A stretch of DNA of 64,000 bases from Bacteroidales bacterium. Its GTDB lineage: Bacteria > Bacteroidota > Bacteroidia > Bacteroidales > UBA4417. The position numbers and the translations under genes are program-made. Position 1 is the stretch's first letter. Each line of letters opens with the position of its first letter. Positions 56,827 to 64,000 of this stretch are shown here, piece after piece. The notes beneath the pieces were generated by a model. That model made no database searches. It was given only the letters and a program-made list of their open reading frames with translations, and was not told the origin of the DNA. The stretch lies in contig JADJHD010000001.1 in NCBI GenBank assembly GCA_016707705.1, forward strand, positions 405,110-469,109, in the 5' to 3' direction.

Positions 56827-59187
56827 TTACTCTAAAGCAGTGGAATCACTAACGAGCTCCAATGAATCGGCTTTTGGTAAAACTGTATGACAAGAATAAT
56901 TTCGGTCAATTTTAACAGATGGTTTGGGGAATTTCTGTCTGTATTGCTTCAGACTTTCATCTTTCAGCACTTTTTCCATGAACTTGCCATAGACAGGCAG
57001 AGCTGTCCTAAGTCCTTCCCCAATGTGAGAAGATTTAAAATGAATGGACCTGTCATCATTACCTACCCAACATCCCCCAACCAGTCCCGGGGTAACTCCG
57101 ATAAACCAACCGTCAGTATAGTCGGATGATGTTCCGGTCTTGCCACCAAAATCGGTGTTAAATCTGAATAAGTCGTATTCAAACAAACCTTGGGGAGTCC
57201 CTCCAGGTTCTGTTAAGCCGGAGCGCAGTAAAACACTCATCAGGAAAGCAGTTTCATCAGAAAGGACTTTGTTCCTTTTGGCATCCTGTTCATAGATAAC
57301 CGTCCCATTCTTATCAACAATTTTTGTAACGAGCACAGGGTCTCCGGTAAATCCTCCATTAACAAAGGTGCAGTATGCATTTACTATTTCAAGAAGATTA
57401 ACATCGCTTGAACCCAGACAAACAGCCGGCACGCTATCGAGATGAGAACGAATCCCCATCATTTGAGCATATTGAATAACCTTTTGCCATCCAATTTTCT
57501 GGCTAAGCTGCACAGCAATTGAATTTACTGAGCGGGCAAAGGCATGTTTCAGTGTCATACTCCCTGAGTGGCTTCGATCAACGTTATGAGGCTCCCAGAC
57601 TTTTTCAACACCCTTTTCCATATACTTAATCGAAACGGGCTGGTCAGTCATTTCATCGCAAGGACCAAACCCATTATCGAAGGCTGCTGAGTAAACGAAT
57701 GCTTTAAACAATGAACCCGGCTGCCTTTTGGATTGATTCACATGATCATACTTGAAGTAATTGTGGTTGATACCCCCCACCCAAGCTTTTACATTTCCAT
57801 TTAAAGGATCTATTGCGACAAAACCACTCTGAAAATATCGCTTGTAATGTTTAAGTGAATCAAGCACGGATAAAACTGTATCTCTTTCGCCATTCCAGGT
57901 GAAAACCTTCATTTTCCGTTTAGAATTCAAGAATTGTTTTACAGTATCACTTTCGGCTCCATTTTTTTTGATGAAGGATGAATATCCCGGAATGTCACTG
58001 GCCAGCTTAATGAAATATCCTGGTAATTCAACTCCTTTTTCATCTTTCCAGGGAACTACAACATTACCTGAGCTTGAATTAAAAATCTGCTGCAATCTCT
58101 TAATATGTTCTGCTACAGCTTCTTCTGCATATTTCTGCAATCTCGAATCTATAGTGGTGTAGATTTTTAACCCTTCAGTCCAAATGTCATGTCCGGTCTC
58201 CTTGCTCCACTTCTGCAGGCTGCGGGCAATTGCTTCACGCAGGTAGGAAGCATCACCGGAGGCTTTTCCCTTTCTGCGATATTTTAATTCAAGTGGAAAT
58301 GACTGTAATGAGTCACCTGCAGAACCGGAGATATACCCATATTTAACCATCTGCTGAAGTACCTGATTGCGTCTGTTCAATGCATTTTCAGGTCTGGACA
58401 CAGGGCTATAGTAGGAAGGAGCCTTGAGCACTCCAACCAATAGTGCAGACTGTTGTGTATTTAATTGAATTGTTGCACAATTAAAGAAGGTTGAAGCAGC
58501 AGAGTTGATCCCAAAAGCATGGCTTCCGAAATCAACAGTATTCAGATACATGGTCAGGATTTCCTCCTTTGAATAGTAGAGTTCAATCTTCAGGGCATTG
58601 ATCCATTCCTTGGTTTTGCTGATCAGGGTAGAAACACCAGGTACGTATCCAAGCAGTCCGGTTGAATAGTCGGCACGGGTTTTAAAAAGGTTTTTGACAA
58701 GTTGCTGAGTAATAGTACTGCCTCCACGCTTATCGCCCTGCATAGTGGACCAGACAGCTGCAAAAGTAGCCTTGAGGTCAATACCATGATGCTGGTAAAA
58801 CCTGACATCTTCAGTGGCAATAAGTGCATCAACCAGATTTTGAGGCAAATCCTTGTATTCAACAGGAGTTCGGTTTTCAACGAACAAAGTCCCCAACATC
58901 TTCTCATCAGCAGAATATATCTCAGAAGTGAGATTAATTTCAGGATTCTTGATCTCCTTAATCTTTGGTGAACCGCCAAAAAGCCAGAATAGATTCACAT
59001 CAACAGCCAGGAGAAAAGTAAGAAAGAAAGCAAATATATAAATGGTCAGAAGCATTCCTTTCATCCAGAAAGGAGCATCCCGTGGAATGCGAATCCAGGA
59101 TTTTACCAGGTACTTAAAGGCGTAGAACCATCTCAGAATTAATTCCCTGAAACGGCCAAGTATATTTCTCTGACTTTTGTCAATCAT
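56827..59187 (-). CDS. Penicillin-binding protein 1A (transglycosylase/transpeptidase)
   Basis: The 786-residue bifunctional enzyme has a cytosolic N-terminus, one membrane segment (about 47-68), a GT51 domain with ATEDVRFYQHHGIDLKA and GGSTITQQLVKNLF, and a transpeptidase domain with the catalytic motif QPGSLFKAF (Ser about residue 491), SVNSIAVQ (SxN) and KTGTSSDYTDGWF (KTG). It polymerises and cross-links peptidoglycan in the periplasm. Length and order are typical of class A PBPs. It is downstream of the VWA membrane protein gene on the same strand by 116 bases. Confidence 0.96.
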   Translation of the reverse strand: MIDKSQRNILGRFRELILRWFYAFKYLVKSWIRIPRDAPFWMKGMLLTIYIFAFFLTFLLAVDVNLFWLFGGSPKIKEIKNPEINLTSEIYSADEKMLGTLFVENRTPVEYKDLPQNLVDALIATEDVRFYQHHGIDLKATFAAVWSTMQGDKRGGSTITQQLVKNLFKTRADYSTGLLGYVPGVSTLISKTKEWINALKIELYYSKEEILTMYLNTVDFGSHAFGINSAASTFFNCATIQLNTQQSALLVGVLKAPSYYSPVSRPENALNRRNQVLQQMVKYGYISGSAGDSLQSFPLELKYRRKGKASGDASYLREAIARSLQKWSKETGHDIWTEGLKIYTTIDSRLQKYAEEAVAEHIKRLQQIFNSSSGNVVVPWKDEKGVELPGYFIKLASDIPGYSSFIKKNGAESDTVKQFLNSKRKMKVFTWNGERDTVLSVLDSLKHYKRYFQSGFVAIDPLNGNVKAWVGGINHNYFKYDHVNQSKRQPGSLFKAFVYSAAFDNGFGPCDEMTDQPVSIKYMEKGVEKVWEPHNVDRSHSGSMTLKHAFARSVNSIAVQLSQKIGWQKVIQYAQMMGIRSHLDSVPAVCLGSSDVNLLEIVNAYCTFVNGGFTGDPVLVTKIVDKNGTVIYEQDAKRNKVLSDETAFLMSVLLRSGLTEPGGTPQGLFEYDLFRFNTDFGGKTGTSSDYTDGWFIGVTPGLVGGCWVGNDDRSIHFKSSHIGEGLRTALPVYGKFMEKVLKDESLKQYRQKFPKPSVKIDRNYSCHTVLPKADSLELVSDSTALE

Positions 59188-59303
59188 TCAAAAGAGTTTG
59201 CTACCCGGTTTATCATGCAAATATAGACCAATTTTTAGGATTGAAGCATGCAACTTCGGGCGATGGATGTACTTGATTGGGTTGAAAACATGCAGAAAAC
59301 CGC

Positions 59304-61391
59304 CTAATATCCACCATTTCGTTTCCGAAGAAACCATTCAGTAGTCAGCAAAGTCAGGATTAAACACAATACGAGGAAAATATTTACCAGGTCAGTGTAT
59401 TTCTTCTGGGTATAGACAACAGTTTTAAGATCATCGCGGGATTTGAGCATTGACTTAATTTTGCTCAGTTCATTCGGATATACTATCTCCCCATGATGCT
59501 GTTTGGCTAACGATAATAGCAGGCTATGGTTGGCAACTGTATTCATCAGTTCTTCATTCACTGCAAGTACCACGAAGTTACCTGCACGCTGGAAAGCTTT
59601 GCCGCTGAAAGTGAGAGAAGCCTTAAATGTGTAATCGCCTGGAGGAAAGCTACCGGCACTAAGTGTATAGGCATTGCTGGTTCTGGTAAATACAAACGGG
59701 AAACTTTTACCTTCTGAATTGGTAATCTGGATATTTACATCCGGTTCATTGAGCAACTCATAACTATCATTGTAAAACTCAGCGTCAAATTCAATAGGCT
59801 CGCTTTCTTTAAAATAATTCCTGGTTAAAACGCGGAACTGACTTTTATCAGATTTAACTGACAGATACTGAACCAATTTAGAAATCAGTTCATCAAAAGC
59901 TGCAAAATTTCCAGCTTTCATGAAGTTGGTTATTCTCCATCGCCAAAGACCTTCACCTGCAATAACTGCAGTTTTTCTATCCAGTCCCTGACTTGTAACA
60001 ATCAAGGGAAGCTGAGTACTAACAGATCCTATTTTCTGATAGAATAAGGCTTCTGTTCCCGGCCCTGCCTTGTATTGTCCGAAAGGAACACTTAGAGGAG
60101 AAAACTCAGGAAGCATTGAGGAAACAGATGAAGGTACGGAGAATTGACTGTAGCTATTATTCAGAACGGGAAATGCAGAAGAGAATGAAGCAGTGGAAGG
60201 AGGAATGAACAGTCCGGCCTGAATCGCGTTAAAAGCCTGCAAATTTGACTGATTACCAAGAATATACATTACCGGTACCTGAACATTTTTAAGCTCACTC
60301 AGAATATCGGATCCCGCATCATTAACTGAAGGTATCTGATGCAATATCACGAGATTATACTTTGACAGATTGCCTTTGAAGTCGGAAAGAAGCATATCCT
60401 CAACTTCATAGTTTCTGTTGCTTTGAATAGCAGATTTAAGTGCTGCAATGTCAGGATGAGGAGATGAAGAGAGAAGCAGAACCTTTTGTCTTCCATCCAA
60501 AACCTCAATAAAAATATCCTTGTAGTTGTTAGAGGTACTAACCTCCCCTTTCACAGAAGTCAATTGGACGCGGAATCTCTGAACTCCGGGCTTGGATGCC
60601 GAAAGAATAATTGTAAAAGATTTTGAGAATTCTTCAGCTGTAATGGAAAAATCCTGCGAGGACAGTGTATTCTCGCCTGATGATACAGTTAGTTTGCCCT
60701 GGGATCCACTGCATTTATGTGCCAGGAGGGTGACTTCAAGTGGAAAGTCATTACCCAGATAGGCCATTTGATTGTGAGCCACCCTTGCAATAAGGAGATC
60801 CTTATGCTGTGTTGTGTCGCCAAGAGCCACTGCATAAATGGAATAAGGTACATTTTCAGCAGCATAAACCGGATCCTTGCCCTTAGTTATGATACCATCA
60901 GATGCAAGCACCAGGGCTGCCAGGTTGCGATTTGAGTAGCGTGTCTGAAGTTCCTGGAACAGACTACCCATATTGGTTTCCTTTCCGGTAAAATCACCGG
61001 TGATACCAGCAACCGGACTTTCATCAAAACTATAGGCAAATACGTCATAATCACCTTGAAGGTCCTGTGAAAGCTTACGGAATTCCTCAACAAACTGTTT
61101 CCTAATATAAGCTGAATCTTTCCCAACTGGAACTGATTCAGAGTTATCAAGTGCAAACACTACAATTGGTTTTTCGGAATGCCTGAGGCTGCTCTTGAGC
61201 AAGGGTGACAGTAAGAGGAAAGAGATCAGAAAAACTGTGATTGCCCTGATTACTGCCAATATCCAGTTCAATCGCTTTGAAAAACCGTTGGAGCTATTCC
61301 TGTAGTAGAGAATGAATGCATATGCCAGCCCTGTTATCAGACAAAACACAGAGAGCCAGACTGGATATGCGGTGAGCAACGAAAATGCCAC
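59304..61391 (-). CDS. Large VWA-like membrane protein
   Basis: The 695-residue protein has two N-terminal membrane segments (about 8-28 and 40-62), a VWA-like domain starting IVVFALDNSESVPVG (MIDAS DxSxS) and LAALVLASDGIITKG, a long extracytoplasmic beta-rich region, and a C-terminal membrane segment (about 667-688) before a basic tail. Similar proteins occur near BatA/B genes in Bacteroidota; no MoxR ATPase is in the window. The function is unknown. It is just upstream of the PBP1A gene. Confidence 0.75.
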   Translation of the reverse strand: MAFSLLTAYPVWLSVFCLITGLAYAFILYYRNSSNGFSKRLNWILAVIRAITVFLISFLLLSPLLKSSLRHSEKPIVVFALDNSESVPVGKDSAYIRKQFVEEFRKLSQDLQGDYDVFAYSFDESPVAGITGDFTGKETNMGSLFQELQTRYSNRNLAALVLASDGIITKGKDPVYAAENVPYSIYAVALGDTTQHKDLLIARVAHNQMAYLGNDFPLEVTLLAHKCSGSQGKLTVSSGENTLSSQDFSITAEEFSKSFTIILSASKPGVQRFRVQLTSVKGEVSTSNNYKDIFIEVLDGRQKVLLLSSSPHPDIAALKSAIQSNRNYEVEDMLLSDFKGNLSKYNLVILHQIPSVNDAGSDILSELKNVQVPVMYILGNQSNLQAFNAIQAGLFIPPSTASFSSAFPVLNNSYSQFSVPSSVSSMLPEFSPLSVPFGQYKAGPGTEALFYQKIGSVSTQLPLIVTSQGLDRKTAVIAGEGLWRWRITNFMKAGNFAAFDELISKLVQYLSVKSDKSQFRVLTRNYFKESEPIEFDAEFYNDSYELLNEPDVNIQITNSEGKSFPFVFTRTSNAYTLSAGSFPPGDYTFKASLTFSGKAFQRAGNFVVLAVNEELMNTVANHSLLLSLAKQHHGEIVYPNELSKIKSMLKSRDDLKTVVYTQKKYTDLVNIFLVLCLILTLLTTEWFLRKRNGGY

Positions 61392-61414
61392 AAATAAGTT
61401 CTTTAATTGATAAA

Positions 61415-61448
61415 GGCAAAGGTCGGATTTTTTATTCCAGCCTTTGCC
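61415..61448. repeat. Inverted repeat between envelope genes
   Basis: GGCAAAGG (61415-61422) and CCTTTGCC (61441-61448) can pair across an AT-rich loop of 18 bases. It lies between the DUF3108-like gene and the VWA gene. It could be a weak terminator or attenuator, but it has no T run after the stem. Confidence 0.35.
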
Positions 61449-61485
61449 CTTATGCCTGAAAATTTATTTCCTGTAATTACCCTGC

Positions 61486-62181
61486 TTAGAGTTTGAATTC
61501 ATTCAACACGGTACTTCCCAGTAATTTCCCTTTTTTATCATAGGATTCCGATTTAACGGCACCAGCACCTTTATTCATCCACTGAACTGCAGTGGTAATA
61601 ATCTTTAAGCCCATCTTGGTCTCAAGATCATAGGTAATCTTATAGCATTCAAAAGTTCCTGCTGGAACTGTTATAGTTTCAATGGATTCAACCTTGCGAT
61701 TTGTGATCATGATTGTCATCTTCATTATCACCATGCCTCCTGTAGCAGCGGCCATGGTAATGTTTGCATCCGGAAGCACCTGTCCGACTGACAACGATGA
61801 AGGAAACACCATGTCGGTGCCGCTAAAAGTGACTTCCATATCTTTAAATCCTTCCATTGATTTCGGGTCAATGAGGCTTTGCATATCGATTGAGAATTCA
61901 CCACTATTACACTTCATGGTGTAATCCCGGCTTTGCTGTGGCTTGTTTTTGTCATCCCAATATTCTGATTTCACATTGTAGACTGCCGATGACGGAGATT
62001 GTTGAACATCAGTAATCGTAATCCTTGATGTACCAGTTAGTTTACCCTTGCCATCAAGTGACTGGTAGCCCATAATTGCCCCTTTCTTAACAGGGTAATA
62101 CCCACAATCCTGAGAAAACACTGTAGTCGAAATCAGGAAAAACATCAGTCCGATAATAGTTGGAATCAGGTTCTTTTTCAT
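61486..62181 (-). CDS. DUF3108-like secreted protein
   Basis: The 231-residue protein has a signal peptide (about 1-23, ending VFSQD) and a beta-rich body with VKKGAIMGYQSLDGKGK, VPAGTFECYKITYDLETKM and GAGAVKSESYDKKGKLLGSTVL, a pattern seen in DUF3108/TapB-like proteins of Bacteroidota. The typical phrase with T-V-P-A-G-T-F-x-C/A-x-K is clear. Function is unknown; it probably sits in the periplasm or outer membrane. It is upstream of the VWA gene. Confidence 0.75.
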   Translation of the reverse strand: MKKNLIPTIIGLMFFLISTTVFSQDCGYYPVKKGAIMGYQSLDGKGKLTGTSRITITDVQQSPSSAVYNVKSEYWDDKNKPQQSRDYTMKCNSGEFSIDMQSLIDPKSMEGFKDMEVTFSGTDMVFPSSLSVGQVLPDANITMAAATGGMVIMKMTIMITNRKVESIETITVPAGTFECYKITYDLETKMGLKIITTAVQWMNKGAGAVKSESYDKKGKLLGSTVLNEFKL

Positions 62182-62369
62182 ATAGTATTTGAATTTGGAT
62201 TAATAATTTACCTGGACTTAAAAAGCGAAAAATTAGTATTAATAGCGGGAAGAATCAGCAGAACAAGTATTTCTAAAACAATTAAACAAACATACGAAAC
62301 TAAGCGACTGCAACAGCAGTCGAAAATGAAGAAATTAATTAATCAGGTATTTAAGTTCTTAATTTATTA

Positions 62370-62377
62370 TATATTTG
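62370..62377 (+). promoter_or_regulatory. -7 promoter element of the DUF438 gene
   Basis: TATATTTG matches TAnnTTTG, about 75 bases before the ATG at 62452. The -33 region has no clear TTTG. The leader of about 70 bases is AT-rich. Confidence 0.4.
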
Positions 62378-62451
62378 CATCAATTTAGACTTAATAAGAA
62401 TAAAACATAAATATTGCCACAACTAATTAATAATCTAATTCTTACAGTATC

Positions 62452-63702
62452 ATGAGTGAATTGATAAACAATTCCCAGAAGCGAAAAGAACTATTGAAGC
62501 AAATGATTCTTCGGTTACATGCTGGTGAAGATCAGGAACTGGTTCGCACACAATTGTCAACCTTACTAAAAAGCATCCCCTATGATGAGGTTGTGGAGGT
62601 AGAACAGGAACTCATCAATGAAGGATTGCCGGCTGAGGAAGTCCTGAAATTCTGCGACGTTCATACTTCAGTTCTTGAAGGGCATATTGATCATTCCAAC
62701 GCCTCCCCTATTCCAGCCGGGCACCCGGTAGACCTCTTTCAGCAGGAGAACCGTGAAATCGAAAAATATGTTGCGCTTACCAATAAAGTACTGGACGAGA
62801 TTGGTAATTTACCGGTGAGTCAGGATGGTTCAGTTTATTCCGTCAGAGCTTTGGCCTATCTGAATGCACTTCAGGATGTTGACAAACATTACCGCAGGAA
62901 GGAAAATCTGCTGTTCCCATTTCTCGAGAAGAAAGGCATTACCGGACCTCCAACAGTAATGTGGGGCAAGCAGGATGAAATCAGGAAATTCCTGAAGGAA
63001 GCGCAGCTAAGTCTGAACCAGAACAGGAATGCCAGTATCGGAGAGCTGATTTCAAAGTCACTGCCTATTATCAGGACTGCATTGAAATCATTGGAGGACA
63101 TGATCTTAAAAGAGGAGGAAATCCTCTTCCCCATGACAATGAAGGAGTTGACAGAAAAGGAATGGTTTGAAATATATCAGCAGACTCCGGAAATTGGATT
63201 TTGTCTGATTGATCCGGTATCTGAGTGGAAACCAAATCTGGAAGATTCAGAAATATCGTCAACTGCCACCGGATCGGAAGATGGAATCATACGGTTGCCT
63301 AGTGGAAGCTTCAGCACTGCAGAACTTACAGCCTTGCTGAATACTCTTCCAATTGACATCACCTTTATTGATAATCAGGATAAGGTAAAATTCTTCAGCC
63401 AGGGAGAACACCGTATATTTGACAGGAACAGGGCTATTCTGGGCCGGGATGTCAGAATGTGCCATCCACCCCAGAGTGTTCATATTGTAGATAAGATTCT
63501 TGAAGATTTCAAAAGTGGCAAGGAAACAAGTGCTCCATTCTGGATTCAAATGGGTGGAAAGTTCATCTACATTAATTACTTCCCGTTGAAGGATAATAAT
63601 GGCAATTATCTTGGAACTTTTGAATTCTCACAGGACCTGACAGAACTGAGAGCCCTGGAGGGAGAGCAGAGACTTCTTTCCTATGGAGGTCCAAAAGCGT
63701 AG
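62452..63702 (+). CDS. DUF438-hemerythrin-PAS domain protein
   Basis: The 416-residue cytosolic protein has an N-terminal DUF438 domain (about 8-80, starting KRKELLKQMILRLHAGED and ending CDVHTSVLEGH), a hemerythrin-like HHE domain (about 88-235, with DKHYRRKENLLFPFLEKKGI and LKEEEILFPM supplying His/Glu ligands for a di-iron site), and a PAS domain (about 285-410, DITFIDNQDKVKFFSQGEHRIF). Proteins of this type are proposed to sense or bind oxygen or nitric oxide. It is followed 15 bases later by a DUF2249 gene, a pairing seen in other anaerobes. Confidence 0.93.
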   Translation: MSELINNSQKRKELLKQMILRLHAGEDQELVRTQLSTLLKSIPYDEVVEVEQELINEGLPAEEVLKFCDVHTSVLEGHIDHSNASPIPAGHPVDLFQQENREIEKYVALTNKVLDEIGNLPVSQDGSVYSVRALAYLNALQDVDKHYRRKENLLFPFLEKKGITGPPTVMWGKQDEIRKFLKEAQLSLNQNRNASIGELISKSLPIIRTALKSLEDMILKEEEILFPMTMKELTEKEWFEIYQQTPEIGFCLIDPVSEWKPNLEDSEISSTATGSEDGIIRLPSGSFSTAELTALLNTLPIDITFIDNQDKVKFFSQGEHRIFDRNRAILGRDVRMCHPPQSVHIVDKILEDFKSGKETSAPFWIQMGGKFIYINYFPLKDNNGNYLGTFEFSQDLTELRALEGEQRLLSYGGPKA

Positions 63703-63717
63703 TTATTCATCAAATAA

Positions 63718-64000
63718 ATGACAGAAATAAAATCAACTTCCCATACACTATTAACGAAACTCAACATGAATAATCAAATACCTGACTGGTTTCATCCTGA
63801 AAAGCTGGACTTTATTCTGGATGCCAGAGAGATGCTAAGCAGAGGAGAACACCCTATGGCAATTATACTTTCCAAAGTTGAGCAACTCAAAAGCGACTGC
63901 ATTATTGAACTCATTACTGCCTTTGTTCCATTTCCACTGAGAGAGAAAGTTGAGGCAGCAGGACTATTAAGCCATACTACTCAAATCTCAGCTGAAAGTA
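63718..64000 (+). CDS. DUF2249 domain protein, cut by window end
   Basis: The 94 residues visible include IPDWFHPEKLDFILDAREML, SRGEHPMAIILSKVEQLK and CIIELITAFVPFPLREKVEAAGL, the DUF2249 (TusA-like fold) pattern L-D-x-R-x-x-x-x-G-E-H-P with a following E-L-I-x-x-F-x-P. Its C-terminus lies beyond base 64000. An internal ATG at 63766 is an alternative start. Its place after the DUF438-hemerythrin gene suggests a shared redox or nitric-oxide function. Confidence 0.75.
   Translation, partial: MTEIKSTSHTLLTKLNMNNQIPDWFHPEKLDFILDAREMLSRGEHPMAIILSKVEQLKSDCIIELITAFVPFPLREKVEAAGLLSHTTQISAES

Noticed and set aside
1..64000. Insertion sequences, prophage or integrase genes
   Set aside because: No transposase, integrase or phage structural motif was seen in any frame.

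Overview
The window is a stretch of chromosome from a Bacteroidota bacterium, most likely an anaerobic or microaerobic Bacteroidales-like lineage. The signs are type IX secretion (T9SS) cargo with type A and type B sorting domains, a PorP/SprF-family protein, a GWxTD protein, a TonB-dependent receptor with a carboxypeptidase-like N-terminal domain, DUF4783, and TAnnTTTG promoter elements a few bases upstream of several starts. Base composition is moderately AT-rich. Genes are dense and often in short operons. I see no insertion sequence, prophage or CRISPR array.

Layout. 0-9 kb: two tRNA-Ser genes in opposite orientation flank an MFS transporter, followed by a GWxTD secreted protein, a family 2 glycosyltransferase, aroQ, a small unknown protein, and a TPP riboswitch in front of a TonB-dependent receptor (predicted thiamine uptake). 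9-11.3 kb: smpB, a secreted thioredoxin-like protein, a YhdH/AcuI-type reductase. 11.4-18.2 kb: a surface-polysaccharide region with a GpsA-like dehydrogenase, a frameshifted flippase, a GT4 glycosyltransferase and a three-gene cassette (GT56 Fuc4NAc-transferase-like, sugar aminotransferase, hexapeptide acetyltransferase) that looks especially AT-rich. 18.4-24.8 kb: a PorP/SprF gene downstream of a roughly 5.3 kb SprB-like surface protein gene (SBBP repeats, about eleven PKD-like repeats, type B C-terminal domain) that is broken by several frameshifts.

25.5-34.2 kb: housekeeping genes (YihY/BrkB, nadC, DUF4783, rlmH, rdgB, ddl, a PASTA-only protein, a T9SS cargo protein, an RluD-type pseudouridine synthase). 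34.2-36.5 kb: small membrane and secreted proteins. 36.7-42.6 kb: a minus-strand operon with three futalosine-pathway menaquinone genes (mqnB, mqnD, mqnE) interleaved with an alkaline phosphatase and a secreted trypsin-like protease; mqnA and mqnC are not in the window. 42.8-50 kb: MFS transporter, prmC, an OmpA/TSP3 outer-membrane protein, HIT protein, EamA transporter, YigZ. 50.2-56.2 kb: dnaA, a hybrid histidine kinase, low-molecular-weight tyrosine phosphatase, a PLP-dependent ammonia-lyase or racemase, an RsmI-like methylase. 56.2-62.2 kb: minus-strand envelope genes (SlyD-type FKBP, PBP1A, a large VWA membrane protein, a DUF3108-like protein). 62.4-64 kb: a DUF438-hemerythrin-PAS protein and the start of a DUF2249 gene cut by the window end.

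I did not find a convincing wholly new system. The most notable items are the decaying adhesin beside an intact SprF-like gene, the riboswitch-controlled receptor standing apart from other thiamine genes, the amino-sugar cassette with an unusual acetyltransferase type, and the mixed menaquinone/secreted-hydrolase operon. All assignments come from reading motifs; no database search was run.
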